Both the position numbers and the translations under genes were made by a program. Under the pieces are notes generated by a model that saw nothing but the letters and a program-made list of their open reading frames with translations, made no database searches and had not been told where the DNA came from. Positions 11,201 through 26,200 of a stretch of DNA of 64,000 nt are shown piece by piece. Origin of the DNA: Neelides folsomi (Eukaryota; Arthropoda; Collembola; Neelipleona; Neelidae); NCBI GenBank assembly GCA_034687125.1, contig JAQGBZ010000357.1:1-64000 (forward strand), in the 5' to 3' direction. How positions within the stretch are numbered: the stretch's first letter is position 1; every line of letters starts with the position of its first letter.

Positions 11201-14200
11201 TCCAACGAAAGTCATTCTGACTTTCGAGTTGCAAAACTGAGATTAAATAGTTTGTTCAACATTTGTGGTTCTTTTGGCTGAAGCTATTGTAAGCCTATCA
11301 TTAAGCTTTTGTTCTATAATTGCTCGTAAAAAGCAAATAAATGTGATGAAAGCCGGAAGTATGAAACATTTGAGCTTCTTTTATTGAGAATGTATTGTTG
11401 ACCAAAGTTAAAAAGACAAAAGAAAGGTAAATAGAATCCAATATTTTGTAAGAACATCTATTGTATTATTTACCAAATGAGTTCTAACTTCAGCAATCAA
11501 TTAGATGTATCTGCAAAAGTAACTTTATTTCTTTCTAAAACTTTCTGCATTAATGATAAGTTGTATAATAGTTTTTATCATGTACTATTAGTACGGATTA
11601 AGTACAGATACACAGTTGCTTTAATTTACTAAATACTTAATTTAGTCTCTTGAAATCTTTCATGTAAAGATGATACGAATACCTATAGATTTTTATAAGA
11701 TATAAAATGTTGAATAAGGTATGTTGTTAGTATTAATTTTAGAAAATTATCGAACTGTGTAACGACTTATTAAATTACCAAAAATACAAAAATAAATGGG
11801 CACAACCTAAGTATGTATGTACTATGTTTAAATTATGATTATTATTTATGCCAAAACGTCTAATGTTTAGTTGCGTTATGAAATCCTGTTTAATAAATTG
11901 AAGTCCCCAACAGCGATTGGATTATGTGGAAATGTGGATCCTTCCACGTCCCATTTCAAAAAGGAGAATGACATAAATAATATTTGGTTGAAAGCTCTCA
12001 TGAATTTTATAGTTTTAACATGAGTTTGTTATAATACACAAGAGTGGTGGGAATTTAAAACAAGGAAGGTCACGCTATGGAAAAATTACGACATGAACGA
12101 GGCCAGCCAAATGAATAAAAAAATACTCTATCAAAGGAGTTCTTAATATGAATTCTCATTTAAATATTATAACATATTAAATGGACGCTGGTACTTAACA
12201 TTGAAAAAGCTAACAAAATTTGGATTAGCATTAATTGTAATAACCAACTCTGAAAATTATTTATGTTGTATTGTTACAACAAAATTACATATGATTGTGA
12301 CAAAAGTAAAGAGAAATGGTAAATTAAAAAACATGCCTCCGAATATGCCCATTCAGGGTTAATGTCCACAATGGTGTTCTTCTCTCCCATGCCGGACACA
12401 CCAACGCAATTCATGACTAGAGCTGGATGGCCGTGATGGCCATGCTGATCTAGATCATCAGATAAGTCTGCGAGAATGTCAAACGCGTCTAGATTCACGA
12501 AGACGTCATCAGCAGACGGCGACATGGGCTCAAGGTCCACGGAACTGTCAACCATGTTCATGTTGGCTGAAAGTGTTTGCTGAATGTCTTCATGGGACAT
12601 GTCAAAAGTCTCTTGTTGAAAAAAGTTTTCAGGAACTCCTTGAGTGGTCTGGCCATTGGATCCATGCGGTTGCCCGTGGTGTGAGCTATGATGCTGTTGG
12701 TGTTGATATGACACTTTTGTGGCGAGAGTCGCAAAGTGCTGCTGTTGGTGGTGGTGGTGCTGTTGGATGAACAGAGTGTGATTTGTTCCGTTGGTGAGAG
12801 TCGTCGAAGCGACGGAGCCCTCAGTACCCCCATTTCCGCTCCCATTTGCGTTCTGGATGTCCATAAGGGATGCAGCGAGTGCCGAGGTCGTCACGGTCCC
12901 GTTGCAGCTCCTAAAAGGAAACGAGAAGCTAATGGATAAGATAGAAATGATGCGATTGGAACTCACTTGATGTTCTGGACCGTGGTGAGCGAGGCATGTT
13001 GATGTTGCTGACTCTGAACGGAACCAGACGTCGTTGCAGACACAGCTTGGGAGGCGGCAGCGGCGGCCGCGGCCGCCGCTGCGGCAGCAGCCGCCGGCTT
13101 CCCATTAAGAATAATCAGCCCTCCTGCCGTTTGGAATTGGGACAAGTTTAGTACGAAAGGCCTTTCGTTGGGTCCACCTGACTGGCAAGACGGTCCATTT
13201 CCGCCCCCATTTCCCACGACCCCATTTGGGCAAGACCCGGCCGCCACCACGGCGTTCAAATTCATTGCAAGCCGACTTTGGTGTTGATGATTGTCTCCGA
13301 CGGCGGGAGACGAGGCCGAAGTGGGGATGCTTGGAATCTGAACGAGCGAGGATGTAGAGGAAGAGGACGATAGACGCGGGCCGCCACTTCCACTCACGAT
13401 GGAATTCGATGTCGAGTTGGGATGAGCGGCCGAGTTGGGCGGCGGACACGACCCTGGACCAGATGAGCTGGAAACGAGGGGGGACGAGTCGGCCGAAGCG
13501 ACCGTCTGCCGTGCGAGCCGCTGTTTCTCCATCAATTGCAAGACAATCGCTTCCACCGTTTCCGCCGTCTGCATTTTTCAAGAGAAAAGCTCATAAAATA
13601 GGGAACCGTGGACGGAATGGAAGAGCGGGACATCACTGTGCCATTTTTCTATCAAAAAAGGAAACGAAGGCTCGAGTTTCCTCTGGAACCGAAGAGAGCA
13701 AGCCAACCCCTTTCCGATTCGTATTCAGCGAATAAAATAAATTCCTTCCCAACTTCAGAATTCCTTTCCATTCCATTTCTCGAAACGAATCCTCTTCACG
13801 GTTATTATCTATGTATCTATACATTTCCCTAGATTTACTCCTCTTCCCCCTCTCTTCTTTCTCAGATTTCTTTCGGAAATTCCTCCGGCGGAAATCCTTC
13901 CAAGACTTCCTCTTCCACATCCACTACTTCCACTCCGTATGTATTTCTAATTTCCTCCTTTTCGACTCAAACCTCAAAAGAACACTAAATCCCGACGAGG
14001 GGAAATTTAATCAAATTTAATATTTCAGCTCTTTTTACCTTTATTTAATTAGAGGACGGCGTCGTAGGCGAAGACGACGTTTCCTTCAGCTGCGACCACT
14101 CAATACCCCGCCCTCAACCGCTCACACATTCAAACTCGCATTTTCCAACCTTTCTTTCTTTTTCTCCCCTCAACTTTACCCATTCAGAAGTTGAAAGTGT

Positions 14201-17200
14201 AAAATAAGTAGTTTTAAACTACGAGAGTACGGAATTATTGGTGAAGAAGTCAGCACTTGGCCCGGACCGGTAAAGAGCCGAAAAACGAAATAAAAGGAAC
14301 AAGTTTTACGACGGCTCTGGACTCCATTTATAAGCTCAAGGGGAACCACGAACTAATTGGGTCGCAAGAGAAAATTTTCATTTTCAATCCCTTGCTCTTC
14401 CTATGTGACTCACTCAGACAAGACATGTGAATATTGCATACAGTAGGTATAAGAATTAGAAACATCGACCATTCCATTAGTTTAACCTTTTAAGATCTGG
14501 TTATATAAATTAAACATCACCTTTACAACCGTAGAAACATCTTTATTTCACATCCTTTGCTAACTGAACGAGTATATTGCAAATCTCTTTTATTTACGGA
14601 ACCATTTCTCAAATAATTACCATTAACTCCTGAACAAAGTTGTATTTTATCGGATTTATTATTTTTTTAAATATTCAACAATGGGTGAATAAAGAGTTGT
14701 TTAAATTCTGCCGTCACACGAATTTTATGAAACCTCCACTATTAGATCGGACTTAAACCGGTTTTGTATTTTCCAAATCATCCATTTTTTTCCTTTTCAC
14801 CGATTCGGTTATTTCAACCACAAAGTCCAAGTCGGGTTGTTTTCAAGAGTTGGACCGAGCAGAGGATGGCGGGTATTGTGGATTTTACTCCAAGTGATGG
14901 CTATTGTTGAGTTTCCAGGGATTAAAGGAGATTTCGGTCAGGGTGTAGCAAATGGACCCAAAACGGGTAACCATTACCCGAAAACGAGTAGTGGTTACCA
15001 TAATTCGGGTAGTGGTTACCCGAAGGAAATTTTAAAACGGGTAACGCTTACCCGATGGTTACCCGAACAAAATCTTTGGACCTATTATCAAATCATGTCA
15101 CAATTTTCAAATAAAAATTATTCTATTATTGAATGTACTGGAAAATAAAAATACTGTAAAATCTCAAATAATTGCCCCGGGAATTATATAAAATTTAAGT
15201 TCAGCCCCCGGCAATTATTTGATACCCGGCAACTATTTGAGTTTTTACAGTACATGGCATATTCATATACCTATTCTATTGAACTTATTTCATTATGAAA
15301 TTGAATTATTAATTCAAATTAGAATAATCATGATTTATGTATGTGAAATTTTTTCACGGTTATCCTATTTACCTATATCCTATTATTATTCTCCAGTACA
15401 TTCAATAATATAATTTTTATACGAAAATTGTGACATGAATTGATACGATGACCAAAGATTTTATCCGGGTTACCGTGGATTTTTTTCGAGTAATCAAATA
15501 TTTTGTCCGGGTAACCGTGGATTTTGTTCGGGTAACAATCGGGTAAGCGTTACCCGTTTTAAAATTTCCTTAGGGTAACCTTACCCGTTTCGGGTAATGT
15601 TACCCGAGTCCCGAAATTAACAGGTTAAATACTCTGAATAATCAAACTTTATTGTATGCCATAGTTTATGTTTGAAGAGTTTCTATTATGATTCTTCTTC
15701 TGTGAGATTAAAGCTTTTAAATAAATATACTAGAACATGGTTGAAAATAGTCCTTATTATAGTTAGATAAAATGGAAATTTTTGGGCGACTCCTTTTAAA
15801 TATTCCAAATTAAATTTACTGATCACTGATAAAATTTCAGTTAATTTGGGGGAAATGTAACTATTGACATAACCAGATGTTAGATTACAGGAGCCAAGGA
15901 ATAAAAAAACGGCCAAGACCTAACAAAAAATCGTTTACCAAAAGGAAACAAATTTGGACAAAGTTTTCTTGGGGATTTTGAACATAGTCGAATATTTCAT
16001 GGGGCTTAAAGTTTGATAGAAATGAAAACACTCACTCAGAGTCGCATGTCATATTATATTATATTATGGATTCAGGAATTGCCATAAACCTTCCTGTCCT
16101 ATTTAGCCCTGAGTTAATTTATGCAAGTTATGTATACTAGATATATTTATATTATCTGTATATCCTGTTTGGGAAATCCGTTCTCAACGTGGAGAAGGAG
16201 AAAGTTTATCCTATTATTATTTCTCCTTTTTATCCCTCATATCTGGGAACGAGGGGGTGAAATTTGCATATGAGGCTCAACAGAGTGGATTCTCCAATTC
16301 CTCTCCCGAGTTCCTCTCATGAGTGCTGGTTATGGTAGGAAAAGAATTGAAACCGAGCTGACTCTATCAAACTACCAAATTGGCAAAGTCTCTTCAAAGA
16401 GAATGACATTGTGGAGAAGAGAAAAAAGTCAAAGAAGAAAGTTTCAATTTTGAAGGAGGAAAGGGAGAAACGGGGAATGGAAACAGACGGTTTGTCTCTC
16501 CTCCTTACATCGAGTCAATTACGGAGCCCAAATTGGCGAGGATAGTAAAACAGAAAATTGAATTATTTATGTGCGTCAGTGAGTGGGTTGGGGAATGAAG
16601 AAATACGTTGCCAAAAATAGGCAATATGGATCAAAAGGAAACGAGTATCAGTGGTACAATAGAGTAATATTCTTCACACTTGTTTCAAATTGCATTACCA
16701 GCCGAATAATAAAAGTAATTTTAAATCATTCTTGCCAAGTTCGTTGTGCTCTTTTCATTTACATTTCGGAAGAGTAAAAGTCGGAATGGGGAAATTGGGC
16801 AAATAGCTTGGCTTAAACTAATAATCGGCTTAAATTCATTTATTTTTTTAAAAACCTGTACATGAACTCAGAGGGTTTCTTTTAATTTAAATTCCTCTCC
16901 CATTCTTAAGAATAAGCCGTCTCGTCGTTGGAGCGGCCGGATGGCTGACAATGAGCTTATTTGCATTTCAAATCCCTCTCAATGAATATGAATTGTCTTT
17001 TTCAATGGAGAATGAGTTCTTCTGGTGAGAGCTGGATGAAATAAAATCCTTTAAAATTAGAAATTCTCGTAGGCTACGCACAACCACCCACTTAACTACC
17101 CATTGTTAGGGAAAAAGAGCAATTAAAAGTCAGGCCATGTTTCTAAAGCCCAACTAGGCCAAGAGTAGTGTAAATGGCTGATTAAACCCTAAATCTAAAT

Positions 17201-20200
17201 CCAACCCAGCTCGGAAATTCACATTATTTCATTCTAATACCGTGGGTCGGATTGAGGGAGCCGTTGCTCGTCGTGAGGAAGAGCCGCTTTTGGACACTCG
17301 TCCATACATTTCCCATTTTATGGACTCTCCGCCCGGCACACGATTACGTTCCATTAGGAATAACGGATTCGGGACCATAAGCAGGTATTGGGGAGCGGTG
17401 ACTTACCGAGAGTTCCAGCTCGTTATTGAGATCAGGCTCCTCTTCACTGAAAACTGGATAGAAAAGGAGACGATATTTTATTATGCTCATAAATCCACAT
17501 GCACTCCGCATCACCTTCTTCGACATAACGAGTAAAGCAAACCAATTTTTGCTCCCGTGTTCGATCGTCTTCACGGGCAAAGGGGAAGAATTGAAGGAAG
17601 AGTGATAAAGCCTTTTGGCCCAGCAAAGGAAAATTGGAAGCTCAAGAATACACAAGGAAAGGAAGTGAAAAGGAAAAAGAATAGGTAGATCCATTCCCAG
17701 AACAGCTTTCTTATTTTAACGGACGGAGGAAAAAATAGATATACTTATAGGATCTGGACGGTCCTGAATTTTCATCCTGTCGATTTCCCATTCTCCTCGT
17801 TCTTCTCCGTTTCCCCTTTCCCGCCCTCGACGGGCCTCGACACTTAAATAGGCCAGAGGACCCATGAATGAATCTTAGAAAATGGGCAAAAGGTCGGGAA
17901 AGTAAGATGAATAGGAAGCCCAACCGTTTAGTCGACCTCCAAAATGAAAGATCAAGGCTTTCCAAATAGTAACAAATATACACTCAAATCGCTCCATTAC
18001 GCTATCAGTCGAGAAGATCTTTTCTTTGAGCTTCAAGCTCCTCTCGCACTTCCTCACATTCACATTCTTTGGTAAATAAGGATTCCCGCTCTGCTGTATG
18101 TATTTGTATAGCGAGTTCTTTAGCATGTGTACATAAATATATAAATTCATGTATTCAAGCTGACTTGTTTTGAACAAACAGTTCTCAGAATATCAAAAGA
18201 TCAATAAATGGATTATTTGATAAAAGAGCGTTAAAGTGGAGCTGTAATTGGAGGAAATTAAATAAGAGTGACAAAGTAGGATGGGAGGAATAATGAAGAT
18301 TATCTATCTGTTTTATCATCATGCTAAGCAATTTTTCAAAGTGTCAAGTGATATTGAGTTCCAAGGGGGAATATCAATTGGGTTCAAAGCTTAATAGTGC
18401 ATAGAGTCTTTCTAATAACACTCCTTCTCTTTCACTACTCTCGTTTGGAAAACATGAGAAATCTGGTGAGGTAGGAGAAGAAAGCGAGGAAGGCGTATTA
18501 AGAAAGTAGGGAACTTACACATGGGCTTCAGCTGTGAGATCAATTCATCCTTGGTCCATTCTTTCTTGTCGCCCCACATGGACACATTCGATGTGATGAT
18601 CAATTTATTATCGTCCGGGTACGGCACGTTCAAATAATGGACAAGAACAATGTCCGGGTTCTGTAGAAACGAGGCTCATTAGTTACGAGTTGAAATTGAA
18701 AATTGTGAGTTGGGGAAACAAACGATGTATATGGTCGTTCATCCATTATTTCAAGCGGTTTGAGCCTCGGAATAAGCCAAGAAGCCCATTGATAGAAATA
18801 CACACACACACACACACATTTGCTCGAATCATGATAGATACTCGGAGACTGGGCGTATTTCACCTTACAAAGGTAGGACCTCCACTCTACTAGGATCGAA
18901 TTTATATGATGGGAACATTCACTCATGCCCCATTTACCGCAAACAACGTGTGGCTCTTTCTAAAGATTCCCGTCGGCATAACTCAGTCTCTCCTCTTTAT
19001 GAACCTGCCAAAATACTTTACTAGCATAGAGAACCGTAATAGCCTTCCCTCCATATCCTCCCTTACTTATTGGCCTTCCTTTCGAACTCTCTCCTCCTGA
19101 GGTTGAAAAGGAGTGAGGCCCTCGATTTATTGCGGATAGGAAGAAGAACGGGCGAGGGCAAATTTATTCTCTAAATCAATAATGTCAGGCCCCAGCTCCC
19201 TTCACTGTCTTTCCTTCCTCTCACAAATTACGAAATCCCCACTCGTTTTTACTTTTCCAAAACGAGGGGAAGGTCCATTGTGGATCTGACTTCTGACGGA
19301 AAGCGTAATTAATTCATAAAGTTCTTTCTTCATCAAATTACCTTTCTCCCACTTTTTCAACTCTCGCCACAACCCGGAGAGTGGAGAAAGTTCGCAGAAT
19401 ACAATTAGGGACCAAGCAATTTTTTATTTCTTGCCATTCAATTTTTGTCACCATAATTAAGATAACTCGTAATACTTCATTAATAAGATATCAAATCTAG
19501 AAAAAGTTTATAGTTTAGATTAAAAGAGGAAAAAGTTAATGCCTTTGATTACTAAAACCTGAGTGCAATATGGTATATAATATAATAGGTACATACAACA
19601 TTTATGTAACATTCAGTACATAAGTAATACGTAATATGTATTTATATTATGTGCTTTTGCTATGATAAAATACTTATGACGGATATCAAAAACTCGGATA
19701 TATTCCAACAAGCAAATTGAATTTTCTCCTGAGCACTAATTTAAAATATCTGGTGGAAGATAAAATTATTATAGTTAAAGACCAAAACATTTCCTCATTT
19801 TCTATCATATGTTAATGATTCAACTACAAATAATATACCACAGGTATAAACACAATATTATTACAATAGATAGACAACTCCATAAAATAAGGAAAGGGAG
19901 CTTGTTCATTTAAATGATTATACAGTTAAGTATGGCATGGCATTCATATAATACCCTTTATTAGTAGAGTAATATACCTATTGTACATTATTATAACTTT
20001 ATTAATAAATAGGATTGAGAATTTAAATTTTTGTGCGTAGGCGTAGTATAAAAGAAGGATGCTGAACAAAAATCTTACCAAAAGAAAAAAGAAATCTCTA
20101 TTATTACAAATGATTTTTGAGCCCCGAGCAAATTGAAATGAGCGTTGTAACAATATTAGAACGCATAATGATAGTATTATTATTAACCGAGCGTGCTCGT

Positions 20201-23200
20201 CTTTCTTATCTTGATTATTTAAATTGAATATTGTGACATGAAACGACGATTCATTTCTACTGCCTTGTGTTTTAGAGTTTATGGGCTTTAGTTAATGTGG
20301 GGTCGTTTGCAAAGGACGGGCTATTCCTCTTTAAAAGCGAGACAGATGGGTCATCTTCGGGATTGTTCAGAATCCAGTTAAAAGGGAAAAGGCTCTGGGT
20401 GAGAGGTTGAGTCGAGAAGATAGACGATAATGATAATGCCATGATAAAATACGTCATAAGATAGCACCCATGGATGGCTGATCAAGCATTTATTTTATTT
20501 TATATCCCTGTAAAGGGAAGGGCTATCGAATCACGGAGGTAGTAACGAATCCCAATCGTCCCCGACCTAAGCCCAATTGCCAAACTGCTTTTCCTGTCCC
20601 TATCAAATGCCATTTTCCCATCAGAATCGAAAGGAGCTATTAATGCCCCACGTAAATACCGGACAGAAGGACGGCAAATGACAATGGATATCATCCGTCC
20701 CTGATGGACCAATGGCACGAAATGAAAACGGCCGCTTCTCGTACATGATTTCACCAAGGGTCCGAGGCCCTCGTTTCGTCGAAACAGTTGGTGACAGAAA
20801 ACATAATAAACCAAGGGGATATATTGAAGAGAAACGTATGGGAGATTTGGGGAGAAGAAACACATTCGGATCTCCCAAGAGGCTCGGTCGAGACAAAAAT
20901 ATTGGCTTTGAAATCGATTAGGCTTATAGTGGTCGCGGAGAGTTTCCCTCGCTTTCTCTCTTTTGACCGAGCAGGATCTCAGTCAGCGAAAGTCACAAAT
21001 GATCTCGCCGCCTTGGGAGGGGAAAGGAAGAAGTGGGCAGAAAGGAACTCTTAAGAGATCCGGGCAAAGGCCTTGCCGTTAATGCATTTACGAAGATATC
21101 CATTCCTCCGCTGAGACAACCTGGGTCTCACTCTTCTCAAAATCTCAATTTAATTTAAGAGCCCCATACATCGGAGACACGTATGTATCGTCGCCCGTAA
21201 ATATGTCTTTATTTCTCAAAGGGCGAGACGAAGGGCCATTAGTGGCTATTTCATAACTCTCCCTCTTAATCCTATTATTCCTCATAATATCCAAACAAAT
21301 GATTAAAACAATTTATTTCTCAATTTAACTTGACTATAAATTCAATTTTAGTTGAGAGGAAAAGCATTATTTCTTGGTTTTGAGGAGAGTATTAAAACCT
21401 TTATTTGAGATAGCGGGGTAAGTAGGGAAGAATTTAAGACACCGTTTCCCCACTTGTCATGGTCGCAAAAAGTGGGATGGCTTAAGGAGAGTCGGAGTGA
21501 TAACTCTCAAGCAAAGTTGGTAGTAAGAGCCTTCAAGGAGCTAATCTCTACTAAATCTCAACTTATAGAGAGGGCCGCACACGGACAAAGCGTATTCCAA
21601 CTATTACATTCCTTGACACAGTGTAATCATATTATCATTAAAAGGATATTAGACTCGGCTGAGCAAACTGAAACAAAACCTGGGATGAGAGCTGGAGCAA
21701 ATCGGAATACAATGGAATACTCCACGTTTCAAACGCACGAAAATAGAACATTAGCTAAAGAGGATACGGGAGCAATCCTTTGTCGGGAAAAGAGAAAAGA
21801 AAATGGATTGATCCTCAAACAAGCTTGAAATCTCAAGCAGATTTCACAGACTTACTTTGATAATCCCGCCATTTCCTAGACACTCTCATACGCTTGACCT
21901 ATCCAACATTTTACCCTTTTTCTTATGCCGTCCGATGTCTAAATGTCATAAAGAAGGGAACTGGGTTAAAATGGCGTCGATCATCATTCGTTTCCCAGGT
22001 TCATTACTATTATTATGTTAAGTAAGGAGCCAATTGTTCTCTCCATACACTTGAAATCTAAAATGGATTTTTGTGTTCGCAGGTTTGCGATTGAAATCTT
22101 GATAAATTGGACTTCGTTCGTACTTTCGCATATAAAAAGTAATGATTTCTTATGAGTTCAACAAACTTAAGTGTAAACGGATATAATCGCATTTCACCTG
22201 ACTGTTTAAATCAATAAAATGAAAAATGGTATTACTTATTTGGCCATTTGAAAATGAGGTTAAAGGTGGCGAAAACTTGAATGGCTTAAATTATTCATGA
22301 CATGAAAAAATGTCGATTTGTCATTATTTTCCTCAAGAATCCTCTTACTTCATAGTAATTTATCCTTATTTTATTTATTTGAATTCATGCACATACCTAT
22401 TCACAAATCTCACTTCAGCAATTCGATTTATGATTATTCAAAGGAGGCCCTTTAACTTAAATTGTGAAAGACTTATTGTTAATGCATTCTTTCATTTTTT
22501 TCCTTTAGACTCTTAATAAATAATAACTACTTTGTAAGAATTTCCCAAGCACCATAAGCTTTCAATTAAGAAAACATCACAGATTTTAAAAATATTAAAA
22601 GTAGAGTATATCTCACAATCAGACCAGAAAGTATAAAAGCTCACTTTCCTCTCTCTAATAGGTAACATTGTTCAAGTAAATGTAAGTATTAATCCTGTAC
22701 TAGTGCTAAGTTTGAAAATATTTTGCATGTCGTTTTAGAAAACCATGCATCCCTTTGCTAGCTAATTCATCTCGATTAAAAGATTGGGTATATTATTTCT
22801 TCCAGTCAACTGAAATAAGAGTGCTCTTGTGTCTCACTTACATTTATTGTTAGTAACACAATTAATTAAGGTGTAAAACATTTCGCTTTCGTAATAGAAG
22901 CGAATGTACGAAACTTACTGATAATCTGATAAATACATAAAATAGTAATGGTGATGCTCGAAAGTTAATCCTCTGGTTTTTGGAATTGTACCTCGACCTC
23001 GACTTGGTATTTGAATTTTTAGAATGTGATGTGATTGACAGTTTGGTTTTAAGCCCCATTCCCTTAACTTACAATATCCTATTTATATAAATAGTATATA
23101 TTTTTGGTAAAATGAACAAACGTATCTATTTAGGTGTTTACAATATACAATTTTTTAATTAAAATAGTTTCACTAACATTAAACACTTTGAAATTGTGTC

Positions 23201-26200
23201 GAATAAATATTTGCATGTACACTTTCAAGGAATATTTACTAAACTAACTAGGGGTAGGTAATGTGCGTTTTAATAACATTTAATGCATGCAACTCACGAA
23301 GTCGTACATAATAGTGCATATTATACTTCTAAACTTATAACTTGTCCCAAGTACCTACTATTTATATATTTTAAGTATGATTTTATAAGTATTTAACATG
23401 TTATATGTACTCACTCTTCAAATATAAATGATGCTTGATTTTATAATCAAATAGGCAAGTGGATAATATATTAAGTAAAACTTGGGAAAAGTAACGAAGT
23501 AGTAGTATAACATGTCAGAACGTGTAAAAATATCTATGGATGTGATGTTACATATTATGGTATACTTTCACCCTTCACTCAAATATCAAATAATTAACGT
23601 GGTTGCTGGATTACTTTCTTCCTCACTTGCATGTTTGAGGCTCACACGAAAGGTTTTAAGAGCCGCCATGAATGGTTTTAGGAGGGAGATGCGGTTTACG
23701 ACCAAAATTGGAAGAAGATTTTTTCACCTGTAAGAGCCAGTAGCACCTCCGGTGAAATGTAGGCAGAATGGCCGAATGAACATAGCACCCATAAATGCAC
23801 TGGAAAAGAAGAAAGAAGATTTAACAATAAATCCAAGAAGGATATCATCAATATTTCATATGGGAGAACTCCGGAACATCCGAACAAGAGAGCTTTTAAG
23901 GACTCTCTTTCATTCACTATTCAATTGGTTTGGATTGAGTTGGAAAGGGAGCATAATATGGATGGATGCCAGGTAAGAGAAAGACGCTCACCTCAGTTCC
24001 TTGTACTTTCAATTTCATGTGATCTTCCCTCGTGGTTTTCCCGTCTTTCCTCTTTTTCCAGCAATAGCCATCTCGACGGTATCGAACTTTCTTCCTGCTA
24101 TACAGCAGCATCGACCCGCTCTTCGGCCTATGGAGATTCAATGAGTTGAGTATGCTGAAGGTGAGGTGAAGTCTCTTAGGCAAGACTTGCAAACTTGAGG
24201 AGACTCCATCAAAAATCAACGATTTTTATTCCCATTCCCCCGTGGAAAAAGTTTATTTTCAGTTGAGCTCTCCACTACTCAGACAGCCTCTTTCCTCTTT
24301 TCTCATTCGATTAAATTCAGACTCCGGCCCGCCGTACATTTTTTACTGCCCACATTCATACATACATTCATAGATGAAAGTTGGTGGGCTGGTGGTGAGT
24401 CTCGCGGCACCCGCACACAAATATTCCAACTCCCCTTCAATTCAATTCAGGTAAAAGGAGGAGGAAAAACTCTATGTAATACTTTTGTTTCCCCTCTGAC
24501 AAACTTGCATGCATGCATAAAATAATCGGCGAGAGTTGGATTCGGAAAGGGCCGGTCAAGGAATTTATTTTCTCCGAAGGTTAGGTACAAGGATTTCAAC
24601 TTTTAACTCCTCCAACCCAAACACGCAAAAAAGTCCTTAAAATGTCTTACCATCACTCACAATCTCACTTTGTATGTATTCACATACGAAAGCGTCTGCC
24701 CTTCCTCCATCCCTTTCTCTCTCAAATAAGTTTTCCCCTTGTACACGTAGTAGGAAGGAACGACAGCTCAATCTAGGACGCCTCGAATAGCACACACCTT
24801 TTCTAAACTGTAATATACTTTTTTTCCTTTTTATTTACTAAACCCTCCAACACGCGTTAAAACTTCCCTACACACCTAACGTCCTATGGGAATTTCCGCT
24901 ATATCACCCTTATATCTTCAATCTTGAGCAAGAATACTGTCAACTCCTTATCAATCCGTGATTAAAATAATCTCGCTCTAAATTAAAACACACAAAATAC
25001 GGAAATTAAAGATTTCTGTCTCAAAAAAGGTCCGATTGAGGAGTGATAAGACGACCAATTTGAAACTTGAGATTACCTCTGATCGGAGAAGGGGGTTGGA
25101 AGGGGAAATTGAAATTTTCCTAAAGGTAGCCACTCCTCTAGGGGTTATCTCAGTACATAAATCATTTCCATCCATATTTCCATGATTGATTAAAAAGCCA
25201 AAAAACCCATTAAAAACTGAGAAAGGCTTGATCATTAATCAAGAAATTGATAGGGTAAAAGAGAAATAATTTTAAACTAAAAATGAATATACAGCAAAAG
25301 TGTACTACAAATTAAGTCGAATGGCACCTTATATTAGTAGTTATACGTAAGTAGTAGTTAGTATGTAAGTATTATATCGCTAATGGGATCTTTTCTGATG
25401 AGTAAAGAGCTTCATTATTTCATAATTTCTTCTACGTGTCTACACCTAAAATGTCTTATGCTCTCCATTAATTGAAGCTATTGGTTATATTTAATAATTG
25501 AATTTGGGCTTTATAAACGATTACAAAGTTCGTAACGAGTTTAAACAATGCCCATTTACCTGATCTTGACTTCTTTGGAGAGCCAATCCGGGTGCCGACC
25601 AAAACTGATGAGAATCGCCGCAATTTCCTGAAAGGAGAAAAGACCATCATGAGTTTTAACTTTTTTTAATAAGTAATAACGATGGTAAGGTTGAACTACT
25701 ATGAGTTCCCTTCTGTCAAGTCAAGTCAGTATGTGGCTAATGAGGATATTTAAGTTTAAAACAGGCATAAAATCTTCATAATAAGCATTATGTAATATGT
25801 ATTAAGCTATAAGAAGTAATGCTGAATGATATTGACTCTTCTCATAAGATCCCGTCACTGCCCGTTGTAAACATTAATGTACAGAAGTACAGATGGGCGT
25901 ATTTTCAAGTTGGGAAAAGTCAACTTCTTCCCAGATAGTTTCGTAAATAATATTTTGCGGAAATTGTTGAGAGAGCAGACACTCGGTTTAATTAACCAAG
26001 TCATCAGGTAGTTACACCATGCCATTAAAATCACTATCTCCCTTTTCATTAAACTTTTTGGGTCTATTTACTCAAAGAAGTTTTTCATAAGGAGGCTGTT
26101 TAACTCTCTCATCCGTGTCGTTTTCGTCCCCCTTAATTCTTCATAAGATTAAAATATACTGTTAGACGTTAAATATTAGTAGTTTCGAGGGAAATTCTAA

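Larger units (their letters stand above)
13569..17406 (-). other. CAMTA intron 7
   Basis: A 3.8 kb intron. It holds the foldback element 14931-15617 and otherwise alternating GC-richer and AT-rich blocks. No additional exon is required by phase. Confidence 0.8.

Noticed and set aside
12331-12334. GT donor a few bases beyond the GC donor of exon 9
   Set aside because: It would end in phase 1 and put exon 10 out of the TIG frame, which then soon stops.
13105-13581. 158-codon open frame on the minus strand overlapping CAMTA exon 8
   Set aside because: It reads the same DNA in another frame. The frame of 12967-13568 joins both neighbours in phase and carries the expected CAMTA composition.
18630-18926. 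Minus-strand frame of 98 codons across the start of exon 6
   Set aside because: It reads exon 6 in the wrong frame and includes the CA microsatellite.
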